DNA from: Roseovarius mucosus | GTDB taxonomy: Bacteria; Pseudomonadota; Alphaproteobacteria; Rhodobacterales; Rhodobacteraceae | Assembly: GCF_002080415.1 (NCBI RefSeq) | Contig: NZ_CP020474.1 | Span: 3,609,501 to 3,673,500, forward strand | DNA length: 64,000 nt | Reading direction: 5' to 3' | In this document: piece after piece, positions 32,420 through 39,384 of the stretch | Position numbering within the stretch: position 1 is the stretch's first letter | How the letters are laid out: each line of letters starts with the position of its first letter | Made by a program: the position numbers and the translations under genes | The notes under the pieces: generated by a model | What the model was told of the DNA's origin: nothing | What the model saw: the letters and a program-made list of their open reading frames with translations, nothing else | Databases searched by the model: none

Positions 32420-34543
32420 TTACTCTTGGGCACCGAAGCGGCGCTCCATGCGCAGCTGGGTGCGGTAGTCGGAACTCTGTTGGTAGTCGGCCAGCCAATC
32501 GGCCTGCGCCTGCGTCAGCGTCTCGCCCTCCGCCTGCGCGGTCTCGAGGGCGCGGGCACGCAGAAAAAGGGCCTTGGGATCGTCTTCATCGACCTCAACG
32601 GGGCGGGCGCGATGCTCGGCGAGGCGCGTCACGCGGGCCTCAAGCGCTGCTTCGCGCTCTTTCTCCTCGGCGCTCTGCGCGCGCCGCCGTTTGGGGGCGG
32701 CCTTGTGCGGCGTCACAAGCTGATGAACTTGCGCCTCGGGCAGGGGGTCGTCTGCCGCCAGCCCCGAGGCTGCGCGCACCCGGGCGGCCACCTCGGCCGC
32801 CGTCAACTCGCGCGCGGCCTTGGCCTCATCGCGCTGCGCACGCATCCATGTCTTGCGCTTTCGGTTGTGATCGCGTGCGGCCTCAACGTCGCGGAACTTG
32901 GCGTCCTTGAGACATTTGGCATGGCCGAGGTACCGGCCCGCCAGATCATAAACCTCGAGACCGGCTGTCAAATCATCCGCGTCGAACCGCGCAACCACCT
33001 TCTCGCCTGCGATCCGGTACATCCACTCTGACCAGTATTCCGTGTCGTAGAGCTTCAGAGCGCCGTTGCTGGTCTTGGCCCGCACACCCTCGGCGCGCAG
33101 GAGCCAGAGACGCAGTTGTTCGTCCGTCGCGCGCTTGATCGTGGCGCGCGCATAGCCCTCGTTGAACACCTCATTAAACGACCGTCCCATGGCCACTTCG
33201 CTGCGCCGCCCGGGGCGGGCGTTGTGATGCGCGAGTTCGTCCTCTAAGACGAGGCGGAACTCCTCGAGCGGGATGGCGCGGGTGCCGTAATCCTCGGGCT
33301 TGGCGTCCGGTTTGTTGCCGGTATAGGCCCCGTCAAAGGCGGGATGCTTGGCCACCCGGTCGCAGAGGTCGCGAAACGCGCGCTCGATGGGCTTGGATTG
33401 CCCCGAATAGGGTGTGGCCCAATGTATTTCGACGCCCAAGAGCGGAAGGAGGCCGGGAATATCCTCGTCGGTGATCTTGAAGCGGAACCGGGTCGGCGTG
33501 CCGCCTGTCATCGCCTTGGCCGCGAACTCCCGGCCGTTGTCGATCAGAACCGACTGTGGGATGCCATAGGTCCGGATCAGGTCGCCGGTGACCAGCTGCA
33601 CCGTGTGGCTGTTCGCCGTCGGCGACAGGCGCCAAGCCAAGAGCTTGCCGGAATAGACGTCCGACCAGACCATCATCTGCGGTCGCACGGGCTTGTCGTA
33701 GCCCGGCCACGACACAAAGACGTCGAACTTGTGATAGTCGCCCTGGACGCATTCGAGCGGGGCCATGAACGCCTTGCTGCGAACCTGCGCAGGATAAAGG
33801 CGGCGCAGCGCTTCCTCGCCCTTGCGCATGAAAATCTCCGTGGGTACCGAGACGCTGGCCTTGAGCCAACGGCGCACCTGATGGAGAGGCGGCACGGCGC
33901 TGTTGCGCCGCTCTGAGGTCCAGACGCGCACGGCACGGTCATAGCAACTGGTGAGAGAGGGTTGCGACAGGCGCAGCCAGTCGCTGCGCACAAGTGACAG
34001 AAACGCAGGGTCTATGTCATCCCGCCGGGCGGGGGAGCGCCGCAGCGCGCGCCCGTCGATCAGGTAAGCCAGCCGGTCGGCCCGGGCGACGCCCTCGACC
34101 TGCCCGAGGTAATTCCAGAGGGATTTGTCAGACCGCTCCAGCTTGCGCGCGACCTCGCGCACGGCCGCCGAGCGGGTCAGCCCGGCCCCTTCCAGCAATT
34201 CGACCTCGGCAATAGCCCCAAGCCGCGCCTCGGCCTCGGCGCGCGCCTTGTCGCCCGCCGCCGCATAGCGCTCCCATGCCTCGCCAGTCCCGGGCTTATC
34301 CGCCGGAGCCGCGACCAGACCGGCGCTGAGCCGCATCCGGGCGCGCAGAGGCAAGATGCTCCAGTGATACTCGACGCCGCCGCCGACCCCCTTACGCCGC
34401 CGGACCTTTCCGGGGTGCCGTGCCCAGCCCTCGCGCACCGCCAGATCGTTGACCTTGCGCTTTGTGCCGGGCAGGTCGGGCAATCCGGCCTCGGCCAGCT
34501 CGGCGGCAGACCACCACTCTTGCGCAGGGGCGGGTCCAGTCAT
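32420..34543 (-). CDS. MuA-like DDE transposase
   Basis: The 707-residue protein has an N-terminal Mu-type DNA-binding domain (residues 1-70), further end-binding helix-turn-helix regions to about 230, and a catalytic core with D269 (VQGDYHKFD), D335 (LIDNGREF) and E387 (KPIERAF), the same spacing as MuA D269, D336 and E392. The Mu-type C-terminal core (about 440-560) is followed by a charged helical tail that would contact MuB. It cuts and joins phage ends for integration and replicative transposition. All catalytic residues are intact. Confidence 0.95.
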   Translation of the reverse strand: MTGPAPAQEWWSAAELAEAGLPDLPGTKRKVNDLAVREGWARHPGKVRRRKGVGGGVEYHWSILPLRARMRLSAGLVAAPADKPGTGEAWERYAAAGDKARAEAEARLGAIAEVELLEGAGLTRSAAVREVARKLERSDKSLWNYLGQVEGVARADRLAYLIDGRALRRSPARRDDIDPAFLSLVRSDWLRLSQPSLTSCYDRAVRVWTSERRNSAVPPLHQVRRWLKASVSVPTEIFMRKGEEALRRLYPAQVRSKAFMAPLECVQGDYHKFDVFVSWPGYDKPVRPQMMVWSDVYSGKLLAWRLSPTANSHTVQLVTGDLIRTYGIPQSVLIDNGREFAAKAMTGGTPTRFRFKITDEDIPGLLPLLGVEIHWATPYSGQSKPIERAFRDLCDRVAKHPAFDGAYTGNKPDAKPEDYGTRAIPLEEFRLVLEDELAHHNARPGRRSEVAMGRSFNEVFNEGYARATIKRATDEQLRLWLLRAEGVRAKTSNGALKLYDTEYWSEWMYRIAGEKVVARFDADDLTAGLEVYDLAGRYLGHAKCLKDAKFRDVEAARDHNRKRKTWMRAQRDEAKAARELTAAEVAARVRAASGLAADDPLPEAQVHQLVTPHKAAPKRRRAQSAEEKEREAALEARVTRLAEHRARPVEVDEDDPKALFLRARALETAQAEGETLTQAQADWLADYQQSSDYRTQLRMERRFGAQE

Positions 34544-35394
34544 GCCGCGTCCCCTTGGTCAATCTCGCCGAACAGCGCCGCAACCTCTGCGCCGCGCTCC
34601 TCGAGAAACGCCATGCGCTCCCGCTTGCCCGCACGGTCCCATGCGTCCATGAGGCGCGCGAGGGTGGCGTCTTTTGGGCTGGCCGGGGCCGGTGCCTCAC
34701 CGCGCGCGGCGCGGTACGCCTCGCGTGCGGCTTTGACCGTTTTTGCCCGCCCGGCTGATAGTTCTTCTACAACGAAACCTCGTTCCTCGGCCTCGCCCAT
34801 TTTGCCGATATCAATCAGGTCCATCACCTCGACCCGCTTTGGAGCGGCACGAAGGCGCTCTATCTCTTTGCGCCGTAGGAGACTGCCTGCGCGCACGAAG
34901 TTGCGAACGTGGCGCTCGCTGAGGCCGAGATTTTCCGCAACGCTTTCGGCAAAGGATGCGACGGAAATCATTTCCGCCGTATCCCATCGCTTGGATGCAA
35001 GGCCCGCCCCGGTCGCCGCTTTAGCCTCCGGGTGCAGCCGTTCATAGGCCGACTTGCGTTCAGCCAAAAACAACGCCAGATCGACCGGGATAAGGGGCTG
35101 ACTGGCAAGGTTGCCGTCGATCTCCATCATTCTGGCTTCGGCGTCGTTGCAGCGAAAGAGATCAACGGGGACCACCGTCTCGCCAAGTTCTTGCATCGCG
35201 GTCAAACGGTGCAGTCCCTCGACTAGATAATCGCCGTCCTTCTTACGCCGCACCCATATTTTGCCACGAAAACCGCTCTGGCGGATCGACGCCTTCAGGC
35301 TCTCGACATGCTTGCGCGACACATTCCGCAACCGGTCTTCGACCTTGATCGCTTCAATCGGCAGTTCGGTGATTGTGGAAAGGTGCTCAATCAT
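34540..35394 (-). CDS. ParB/Srx-like protein upstream of MuA
   Basis: The 284-residue protein has a ParB N-terminal domain: EAIKVEDRLRNVSRKHVESL, then SIRQSGFRGKIWVRRKK and DYLVEGLHRLTAMQEL (GLHR in place of the usual GxHR box). A helix-turn-helix follows (SFAESVAENLGLSERHVRNF). ParB-like proteins precede MuA in many Mu-like phages of alphaproteobacteria. It may regulate the ends or transposition. It overlaps the transposase gene by 4 bp. Confidence 0.8.
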   Translation of the reverse strand: MIEHLSTITELPIEAIKVEDRLRNVSRKHVESLKASIRQSGFRGKIWVRRKKDGDYLVEGLHRLTAMQELGETVVPVDLFRCNDAEARMMEIDGNLASQPLIPVDLALFLAERKSAYERLHPEAKAATGAGLASKRWDTAEMISVASFAESVAENLGLSERHVRNFVRAGSLLRRKEIERLRAAPKRVEVMDLIDIGKMGEAEERGFVVEELSAGRAKTVKAAREAYRAARGEAPAPASPKDATLARLMDAWDRAGKRERMAFLEERGAEVAALFGEIDQGDAA

Positions 35395-35615
35395 TCTGGG
35401 GCCTTCGTCATTGTGTAGCGGCAGATCAGCCGGTCGGCTTTGCGCTCGCGGGTGCAGAGGATCTCCGCCCCGTTGGCGCGCAATTCGGAAATGCAGCTGT
35501 TCACCGCCACCACATGCGCCCGCCGCACGATCTCGCGCGTGGTGTGCGGGCGGCCATCCTTGAGGACGGCAAGCACCCGTTGCAGGCGGGGCGAGGTGAG
35601 CGGCGCGTGATGCAT
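35391..35615 (-). CDS. Small winged-helix protein
   Basis: The 74-residue product starts MHHAPLTSPRLQRVLAVLKD and includes GRPHTTREIVRRAHVVAVNS, CISELRANGAEILCTRE, a compact winged helix of the kind used for regulatory proteins in early phage operons. It overlaps the ParB-like gene. The start at 35615 also overlaps the next upstream stop. Confidence 0.68.
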   Translation of the reverse strand: MHHAPLTSPRLQRVLAVLKDGRPHTTREIVRRAHVVAVNSCISELRANGAEILCTRERKADRLICRYTMTKAPE

Positions 35616-35875
35616 CAGCCCACCATCTGGGCGTCGAGCCCGGCGCAATTGGTGCGGCAGTTGCCGCACATGCGGTGCCCGGGTCCCGTTGACCAGAACT
35701 CGGTGCCGCAGGTCAGGCAGGGGCGGTTGCGAGCGTGCTTGGCCTTGAGAGCCTCGTCCTGCATTCGGTCTTGGGCGCGCAGCGCGATATCACGATTGCT
35801 GAACGCGCCGGACACGCGCTCCTTGCCACGGAAAACGGCGTAGCCGTCGCCCCATCTTTGAACATGCAGGTCCAT
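35615..35875 (-). CDS. Zinc-ribbon early protein
   Basis: The 86-residue product has CxxC pairs (RPCLTCGTEFW and HRMCGNCRTNC) at the C-terminus and a charged N-terminal part (MDLHVQRWGDGYAVFRGKER). It is probably a small zinc-binding regulator. Neighbouring genes overlap by a few bases, so it is co-translated. No specific family is named. Confidence 0.65.
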   Translation of the reverse strand: MDLHVQRWGDGYAVFRGKERVSGAFSNRDIALRAQDRMQDEALKAKHARNRPCLTCGTEFWSTGPGHRMCGNCRTNCAGLDAQMVG

Positions 35876-35880
35876 TTCGC

Positions 35881-36069
35881 TCACCTCCCGAAACTCGCGA
35901 CGGCGAAGAGCAGGACGAACAGCGCCACAGCCCCCACCACATCGCCGATGACAGAAAAAACGCCCCGGCCGGAGCAAGCAGACTGGGCACAGCCGGGGCG
36001 CAGGAGCCGCGCAGCGCACAGGCCAGCACGCGCGCGGAGACGAAACTTATGGGCAAGGCGGCGGATCAT
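35881..36069 (-). CDS. Small single-segment membrane protein
   Basis: The 62-residue product has a basic, cysteine-containing N-terminal part (MIRRLAHKFRLRARAGLCAA) and one membrane segment near the C-terminus (VIGDVVGAVALFVLLFAVAS). It follows the 71-codon gene with a 4-bp overlap. Role unknown. Confidence 0.5.
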   Translation of the reverse strand: MIRRLAHKFRLRARAGLCAARLLRPGCAQSACSGRGVFSVIGDVVGAVALFVLLFAVASFGR

Positions 36070-36278
36070 CGCGAACGCTCCCGGATGAAATCCGCCTTGC
36101 GGATCGACAGGTGATGATCCGCAGCCAAGCGGCTCAGGCGCATCAGCGGCAACGCGCAGCGCGGTTCGTCGATGTCGCGCACCAACTGCAGGGCCAGCGC
36201 GACGCGCAGCGCCTGCGGAATGGCCGCGATCTCGTCCTGCAACTGCCCGGCGTCGGGAATGAGATCGGATAACCGCAT
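36066..36278 (-). CDS. Small early protein
   Basis: The 70-residue protein (MRLSDLIPDAGQLQDEIAAI) is helical, basic at the C-terminus (RKADFIRERSR). The ATG at 36278 overlaps the stop of the preceding membrane-protein gene (TGATG); a GTG one codon earlier is the alternative. A tandem-repeat copy lies 15 nt upstream of the start. No family recognised. Confidence 0.55.
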   Translation of the reverse strand: MRLSDLIPDAGQLQDEIAAIPQALRVALALQLVRDIDEPRCALPLMRLSRLAADHHLSIRKADFIRERSR

Positions 36279-36448
36279 CACATTGAATCCTGTGTTGAAG
36301 GGGGTGTTTCAGGGGCGGCACCTCGGCCCAGAACAGCGACGGACAGGCCTGCGGCGACCACGGCCCAGAAGATGAGGGCAAAGAGGAAGGCTATGGCGAG
36401 GCCGCTACCCGGAGGCAGGCGACGTTCGGGTGCGGGGCGCGGGCTCAT
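36278..36448 (-). CDS. Small single-segment membrane protein ending in the tandem repeat
   Basis: This 56-residue ORF starts MSPRPAPERRLPPGSG, has one hydrophobic segment (LAIAFLFALIFWAVVAAGLS) and ends ETPPSTQDSM, where the repeat TTCAACACCCCC-like bases encode TPPST. Its stop overlaps the next start. The same coding of a repeat as a C-terminal TPPST also occurs in 30172-30372. Function unknown. Confidence 0.5.
   Translation of the reverse strand: MSPRPAPERRLPPGSGLAIAFLFALIFWAVVAAGLSVAVLGRGAAPETPPSTQDSM
36293..36315 (-). repeat. Internal tandem repeat in the early operon
   Basis: On the minus strand CCCCTGAAACACCCCCTTCAACA contains two repeat units. It is 15 nt upstream of the ATG at 36278, the third such site placed directly before a start codon in prophage A. 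Confidence 0.55.
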
Positions 36449-36538
36449 GCGGCACCCCCGGTTGCGCGGACGAGGCTCGACACCCCGCCCGCGCGCGCCC
36501 TACCATCGTCGCTACCAACAAACCGACGGAGGGAACCC

Positions 36539-36958
36539 TTGGAAAACGAATGGATGACGCAGGACATATTCGACGGACAGCCGCTGATACTCATGCCGGT
36601 CGCGCGCTTCGCCTCAGACCTTGAATTAATCTGGAGAAGCGTCGGCACTACGCGCTTACCGCACCCGGCACCCGACGACGTTGAATGGGAGGACATCGTC
36701 AAGCGGCTCATTCCTGACCACCCGTCATATATCGGAAGCCGAGATTGGCTCCGCTCATACTCCGAGCGGGACCGGGCGGCTCTGGGTTACACAGCCAACA
36801 GGCTTTGGCATCTGACCCAGCGGCTGGGCATTCACCCGAACGGTGCGCCTGACCCAGAATGGGTGTTGGCACATTCTGATTGGAGAGCGCGAATGAGCCT
36901 GTGTCTTGGTGCAGGAGTGATCCCATTTGCGTGGGTTCGTCTGACTGACGCTCTTTGA
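36539..36958 (+). CDS. Plus-strand moron inside the early operon
   Basis: The 139-residue protein starts at a TTG with GGAGGG eight bases upstream; an ATG three codons in is an alternative. It contains several tryptophans (DWLRSYSERDRAALGYTANR, EWVLAHSDWRARM) and no motif I recognise. It is antisense to the early operon and covers the 3' part of the minus-strand ORF 36708-37154. This is the arrangement of a moron expressed from its own signals, perhaps in the lysogen. Superinfection exclusion or defence are possible, but nothing in the sequence shows either. Confidence 0.6.
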   Translation: MENEWMTQDIFDGQPLILMPVARFASDLELIWRSVGTTRLPHPAPDDVEWEDIVKRLIPDHPSYIGSRDWLRSYSERDRAALGYTANRLWHLTQRLGIHPNGAPDPEWVLAHSDWRARMSLCLGAGVIPFAWVRLTDAL

Positions 36959-37154
36959 CCCGGACGGAGCGGAAGACTGGTGTCACCTCGGCACCCTGCG
37001 GGAGCCGTGACGCCTTGAACTCGCGCGCAATCCGGCGCACGGCCCCGACGTCGTAAAACTCGAAGGCCTCACAGCCAAGCTCCTCGCGCGTGGGGCGCGC
37101 AGGACGCCCAAGCTCCGGGCAGATCATCAGGGCAAGGCGGCGGCGGATGCTCAT
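36708..37154 (-). pseudogene. Early gene probably disrupted by the plus-strand moron
   Basis: The N-terminal 65 residues (MSIRRRLALMICPELGRPAR, then ELGCEAFEFYDVGAVRRIAR) look like a normal small early protein. From about 36955 on, the frame runs antisense to the plus-strand gene 36539-36958 and its sequence loses protein-like character. The moron probably replaced the original 3' end. The remaining protein may still be made, since it overlaps the Ner-like gene by 4 bp. Confidence 0.5.
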
Positions 37155-37396
37155 GCGGCGTCCTCCTGATTGGCGGAAGGTCGAGGGATGTCGCGGGGCC
37201 ATTCAAGGTCGGTGGGCCAGTTGTCAGAGAACCATTCCGCGACTTTTTGGGCGGTCTTTGTGCGGCAGTCGTAGCCCCCGATTAGCCGCAAGAAGAACTT
37301 GCCGTCGTTCACTGCGTAAACGCCTAGCGTCGAAACCTTGAGGCCAGTGTGGCTCGAATAGCTACTGGCCAGTGCCTGGATTTGTTCGGAATTCAT
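37151..37396 (-). CDS. Ner/Cro-like early regulator
   Basis: The 81-residue product (MNSEQIQALASSYSSHTGLK) has LKVSTLGVYAVNDGKFFLRL and ends with a WPTDLEWPRDIPRP segment, features of small DNA-binding proteins that stand first in the early operon of rhodobacterial Mu-like phages. It is divergent from the repressor, the position of ner in Mu. I chose the ATG at 37396, since an upstream start would run through an operator-like repeat. Confidence 0.6.
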   Translation of the reverse strand: MNSEQIQALASSYSSHTGLKVSTLGVYAVNDGKFFLRLIGGYDCRTKTAQKVAEWFSDNWPTDLEWPRDIPRPSANQEDAA

Positions 37397-37409
37397 GCTC
37401 GCGCCCTTA

Positions 37410-37483
37410 TTTGGCATTTGCCCAACTATAATTTAGGGAAATGCCAAATTGCAAGCATTTTTTTATTAGGGCATTTGCCCAAA
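37410..37483. promoter_or_regulatory. Early switch region with three operator-like repeats
   Basis: Between the divergent Ner-like and repressor genes are TTTGGCATTTGCCCAA (37410-37425), its inverted relative GGGAAATGCCAAAT (37436-37449) and AGGGCATTTGCCCAAA (37468-37483). They share GGCATTTGCCC, an almost perfect palindrome. The region is AT-rich compared with its surroundings. These are the probable sites for the repressor and/or Ner-like protein, overlapping the early and repressor promoters. Confidence 0.7.
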
Positions 37484-37501
37484 ATGGATTAAGGGAGCGT
37501 T

Positions 37502-38158
37502 ATGGACTTTGGATCTCTAGTGCTTGCACGGCTCGAGGAGCTGGGAGAAAATGTGAATAGCTTTGAGGCCAAGTGCGGCTGGCCTCAAGGCTACCTCCGG
37601 GCTGTTGTCAGAAACGACGAGAAGCGAACAAGGCCCAATCTGGAGCGGGCTAAGGAGATCGCCGAGGCGCTCGACCTTGACTTCTACATTGGGCCAAAGC
37701 GGGAGACCGGAACGGTCTACACCACCCAGATCGACCACGAAGATTTCGCGGCGATCCCGCGCGTCGATGCGCGGCTTGCGGCAGGGGCCGGGGCTTTAAA
37801 CGGAGAAGTCAGCCTTCAGGGCGCACTTGCGTTTCGCCAGGACTGGCTGCGCGAGCGGGGCATCTCCCCGGCACAAGCTTGCCTTCTTACCGTTGCCGGT
37901 GACAGCATGTCGCCCACTCTGCACGACGGCGACCTCGTCATGATCGACGAGCGCCGCACCACAGTTCGAAATCGCCACGTCTACGCCTTCGTCGACGTCG
38001 ACGGCAGCGCCCGCGTCAAGCGCGTCGAATTGGTACCCGACCAGCTGATCATCCTGACATCTGACAATGCCGCCCACCCGACCGAAACACGAACCGGCCC
38101 GGACATGAACCGCCTGCGCATCCTCGGCGAGATTGTCTGGTCGGCGCATGCCTGGTAG
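37502..38158 (+). CDS. Lysogeny repressor, S24/LexA-like
   Basis: The 218-residue protein has an N-terminal HTH-type region (residues 1-60), a linker with Ala-Gly cleavage-type sites (ARLAAGAGAL, about 90-99) and an S24 peptidase domain with S135 (GDSMSPTL) and K173 (RVKRVEL). Such repressors cut themselves when RecA is activated, so induction by DNA damage is likely. Mu's own repressor is not of this type. It is transcribed away from the early operon. Confidence 0.88.
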   Translation: MDFGSLVLARLEELGENVNSFEAKCGWPQGYLRAVVRNDEKRTRPNLERAKEIAEALDLDFYIGPKRETGTVYTTQIDHEDFAAIPRVDARLAAGAGALNGEVSLQGALAFRQDWLRERGISPAQACLLTVAGDSMSPTLHDGDLVMIDERRTTVRNRHVYAFVDVDGSARVKRVELVPDQLIILTSDNAAHPTETRTGPDMNRLRILGEIVWSAHAW

Positions 38159-38212
38159 GCCAATCCCTTTAGGCACCGGCCTCGCACGAAGATCCTGAAT
38201 AGGAGGTTTACG

Positions 38213-38695
38213 ATGAAAGCTCCCACTATGCCTGCCGCGCTCATCGCTACTTTTACATTGGCCTGCTTTGGCTGCGGCCCTTTTTTTAGTGTCGCCACGC
38301 CAGCTCTAGCCCAGAGCGCCGCGAGCCAACAAGAAAGTTACAGTGACATCCAGAAGCGGCTGAAGACCCAACGCCAAGAGCACCAGATGAACGAGCAACG
38401 AAGGCTCTTTAAAGAAAGACAGGATCGATTTTGTAAAGAGGTCGACCTAAGGGCGAGCCTTTCCATTTCTGCTCGGCAGTTCGGAAAGATGACCGTTGAG
38501 CAGGCGTTGGAGGAGTACGTCGGCCCAAGCTACGCTTATAACAAAGGGCAGCGCAGCGTTCATGAGGCTATCATTTGGGACGCGTTTAGTGTTCCCGTGG
38601 CTTATCAGAACGGCTCGGTTCCTTCGCATGTTTTGAGCGACTTTACCGACAAGTGGGTTGGGTTATGCGAGCGCGGCGAGCTTGGCTGGCCCTGA
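38213..38695 (+). CDS. Secreted protein, probable lysogenic conversion gene
   Basis: The 160-residue product has a signal peptide (MKAPTMPAALIATFTLACFG, with LA-Q cleavage around residue 34), a charged helical stretch rich in Q, R and K (residues 40-75) and a C-terminal part with SVPVAYQNGSVPSHVL. AGGAGG lies eight bases before the ATG. It follows the repressor on the plus strand, where cargo genes for the lysogen often lie. It would act in the periplasm. No family is recognised. Confidence 0.6.
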   Translation: MKAPTMPAALIATFTLACFGCGPFFSVATPALAQSAASQQESYSDIQKRLKTQRQEHQMNEQRRLFKERQDRFCKEVDLRASLSISARQFGKMTVEQALEEYVGPSYAYNKGQRSVHEAIIWDAFSVPVAYQNGSVPSHVLSDFTDKWVGLCERGELGWP

Positions 38696-38710
38696 TACCA
38701 CGCCAAAAAA

Positions 38711-38797
38711 CGCGTCCCACTTCCCTTTGCTCTTCAGCCTAGGCCGAGAATGGCTATATTATTGATATTAATAGATTAAACATGTAAGTGGGACGCG
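38711..38797. repeat. Twelve-bp inverted repeat downstream of the secreted protein
   Basis: CGCGTCCCACTT (38711-38722) is repeated as AAGTGGGACGCG (38786-38797). The 63-bp interval is AT-rich and includes TTAATAGATTAAA. The spacing is long for a terminator, so a protein-binding pair is possible. Confidence 0.5.
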
Positions 38798-38981
38798 GAA
38801 TAAGAACTGGGCGGACTTGGTCCCAGTTCCGGACCCCTCAAGTGCCTTGATATGGCCTTCTGAACACCCCTGAAAGGGCCGTTTAAACCCTGTTTTAATG
38901 GGGTTTGGCCGCTTTCTGGCGCTTCCCTCGCCCGCGCCCCTCGTCAGCGCCTTTTTTGCCCTATCGGCCCTATTTTGCCCT

Positions 38982-39161
38982 TTCACTGCAAACTTCGCGT
39001 ACCGCCGAGTTGTCCGCCCGATTATCCCGCCAAAGCCCTTATTTCATTGGCCTATCCGGCAAAGTCCGGCGTCAGTTCGGTTCTTCCGGCATCACTGTAA
39101 ACTAATGTGTAACCCTACAGCGTGACAGCGAAGTTTGCAGTGAATTACAGTGAAGTTTACA
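38982..39161. repeat. CTGYAAACTTC repeat array, probable transposase-binding left end
   Basis: TCACTGCAAACTTCGC at 38982-38997 is repeated as the perfect inverted copy GCGAAGTTTGCAGTGA at 39127-39142. Further copies are TCACTGTAAACT at 39091 and, on the minus strand, TGTAAACTTCACTG from 39161 to 39148. The last begins with 5'-TG on the strand reading inward, as Mu-type termini do. Two sites in each orientation recall the L1-L3 sites of Mu. Confidence 0.5.
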
Positions 39162-39384
39162 GCAACGCGATTTTGGAAATGACCGAGTCGAGCGTCACTT
39201 TGGACATTAGCTCTAGCCTGGCCCTTTGATTTCGTCACGGTTTGTTCGGGATTCAGAGGTCACGGTCAAAAGACAATTGTCGCCATTGATCTTGCGCTAA
39301 AGTGAAGCCCCCGCCCAAATCCCACTATTGCGTCAACGAACTGCTCTTCTTAGGCTACCGGTGATAGCAGCAGGTGATACCCGA

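Larger units (their letters stand above)
1..39161 (-). mobile_element. Mu-like prophage A, nearly complete
   Basis: The gene order is that of a transposable phage: repressor and Ner-like switch, MuA and MuB, GapR, GemA, Mor/C activator, lysis, terminases, DUF935 portal, F-like protein, protease/scaffold, capsid, tail and finally com-mom. The tail genes (tape measure, G/GT chaperones, J-like tip) are of the long non-contractile kind, so this is a Mu-type replication module with a siphovirus tail. The right genome end lies within or just beyond the first bases of the window. The left end is placed tentatively at 39161, after an array of repeats. About 39 kb is a normal size for this group. All essential modules appear intact, so the element could be active; that is inference. 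Confidence 0.9.
38696..39384. other. Gene-free left end region of prophage A
   Basis: I see no convincing gene in these about 690 bp. It holds a 12-bp inverted repeat (38711/38786), a GAACTGGG/CCCAGTTC hairpin near 38805-38829, a relative of the phage-end repeat (38861-38907: TGAACACCCC and TTTAAACCC) and four copies of CTGYAAACT-type repeats (38982-39161). The last should mark the transposase-binding left end. From about 39162 the sequence is probably host or island DNA. Confidence 0.5.
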
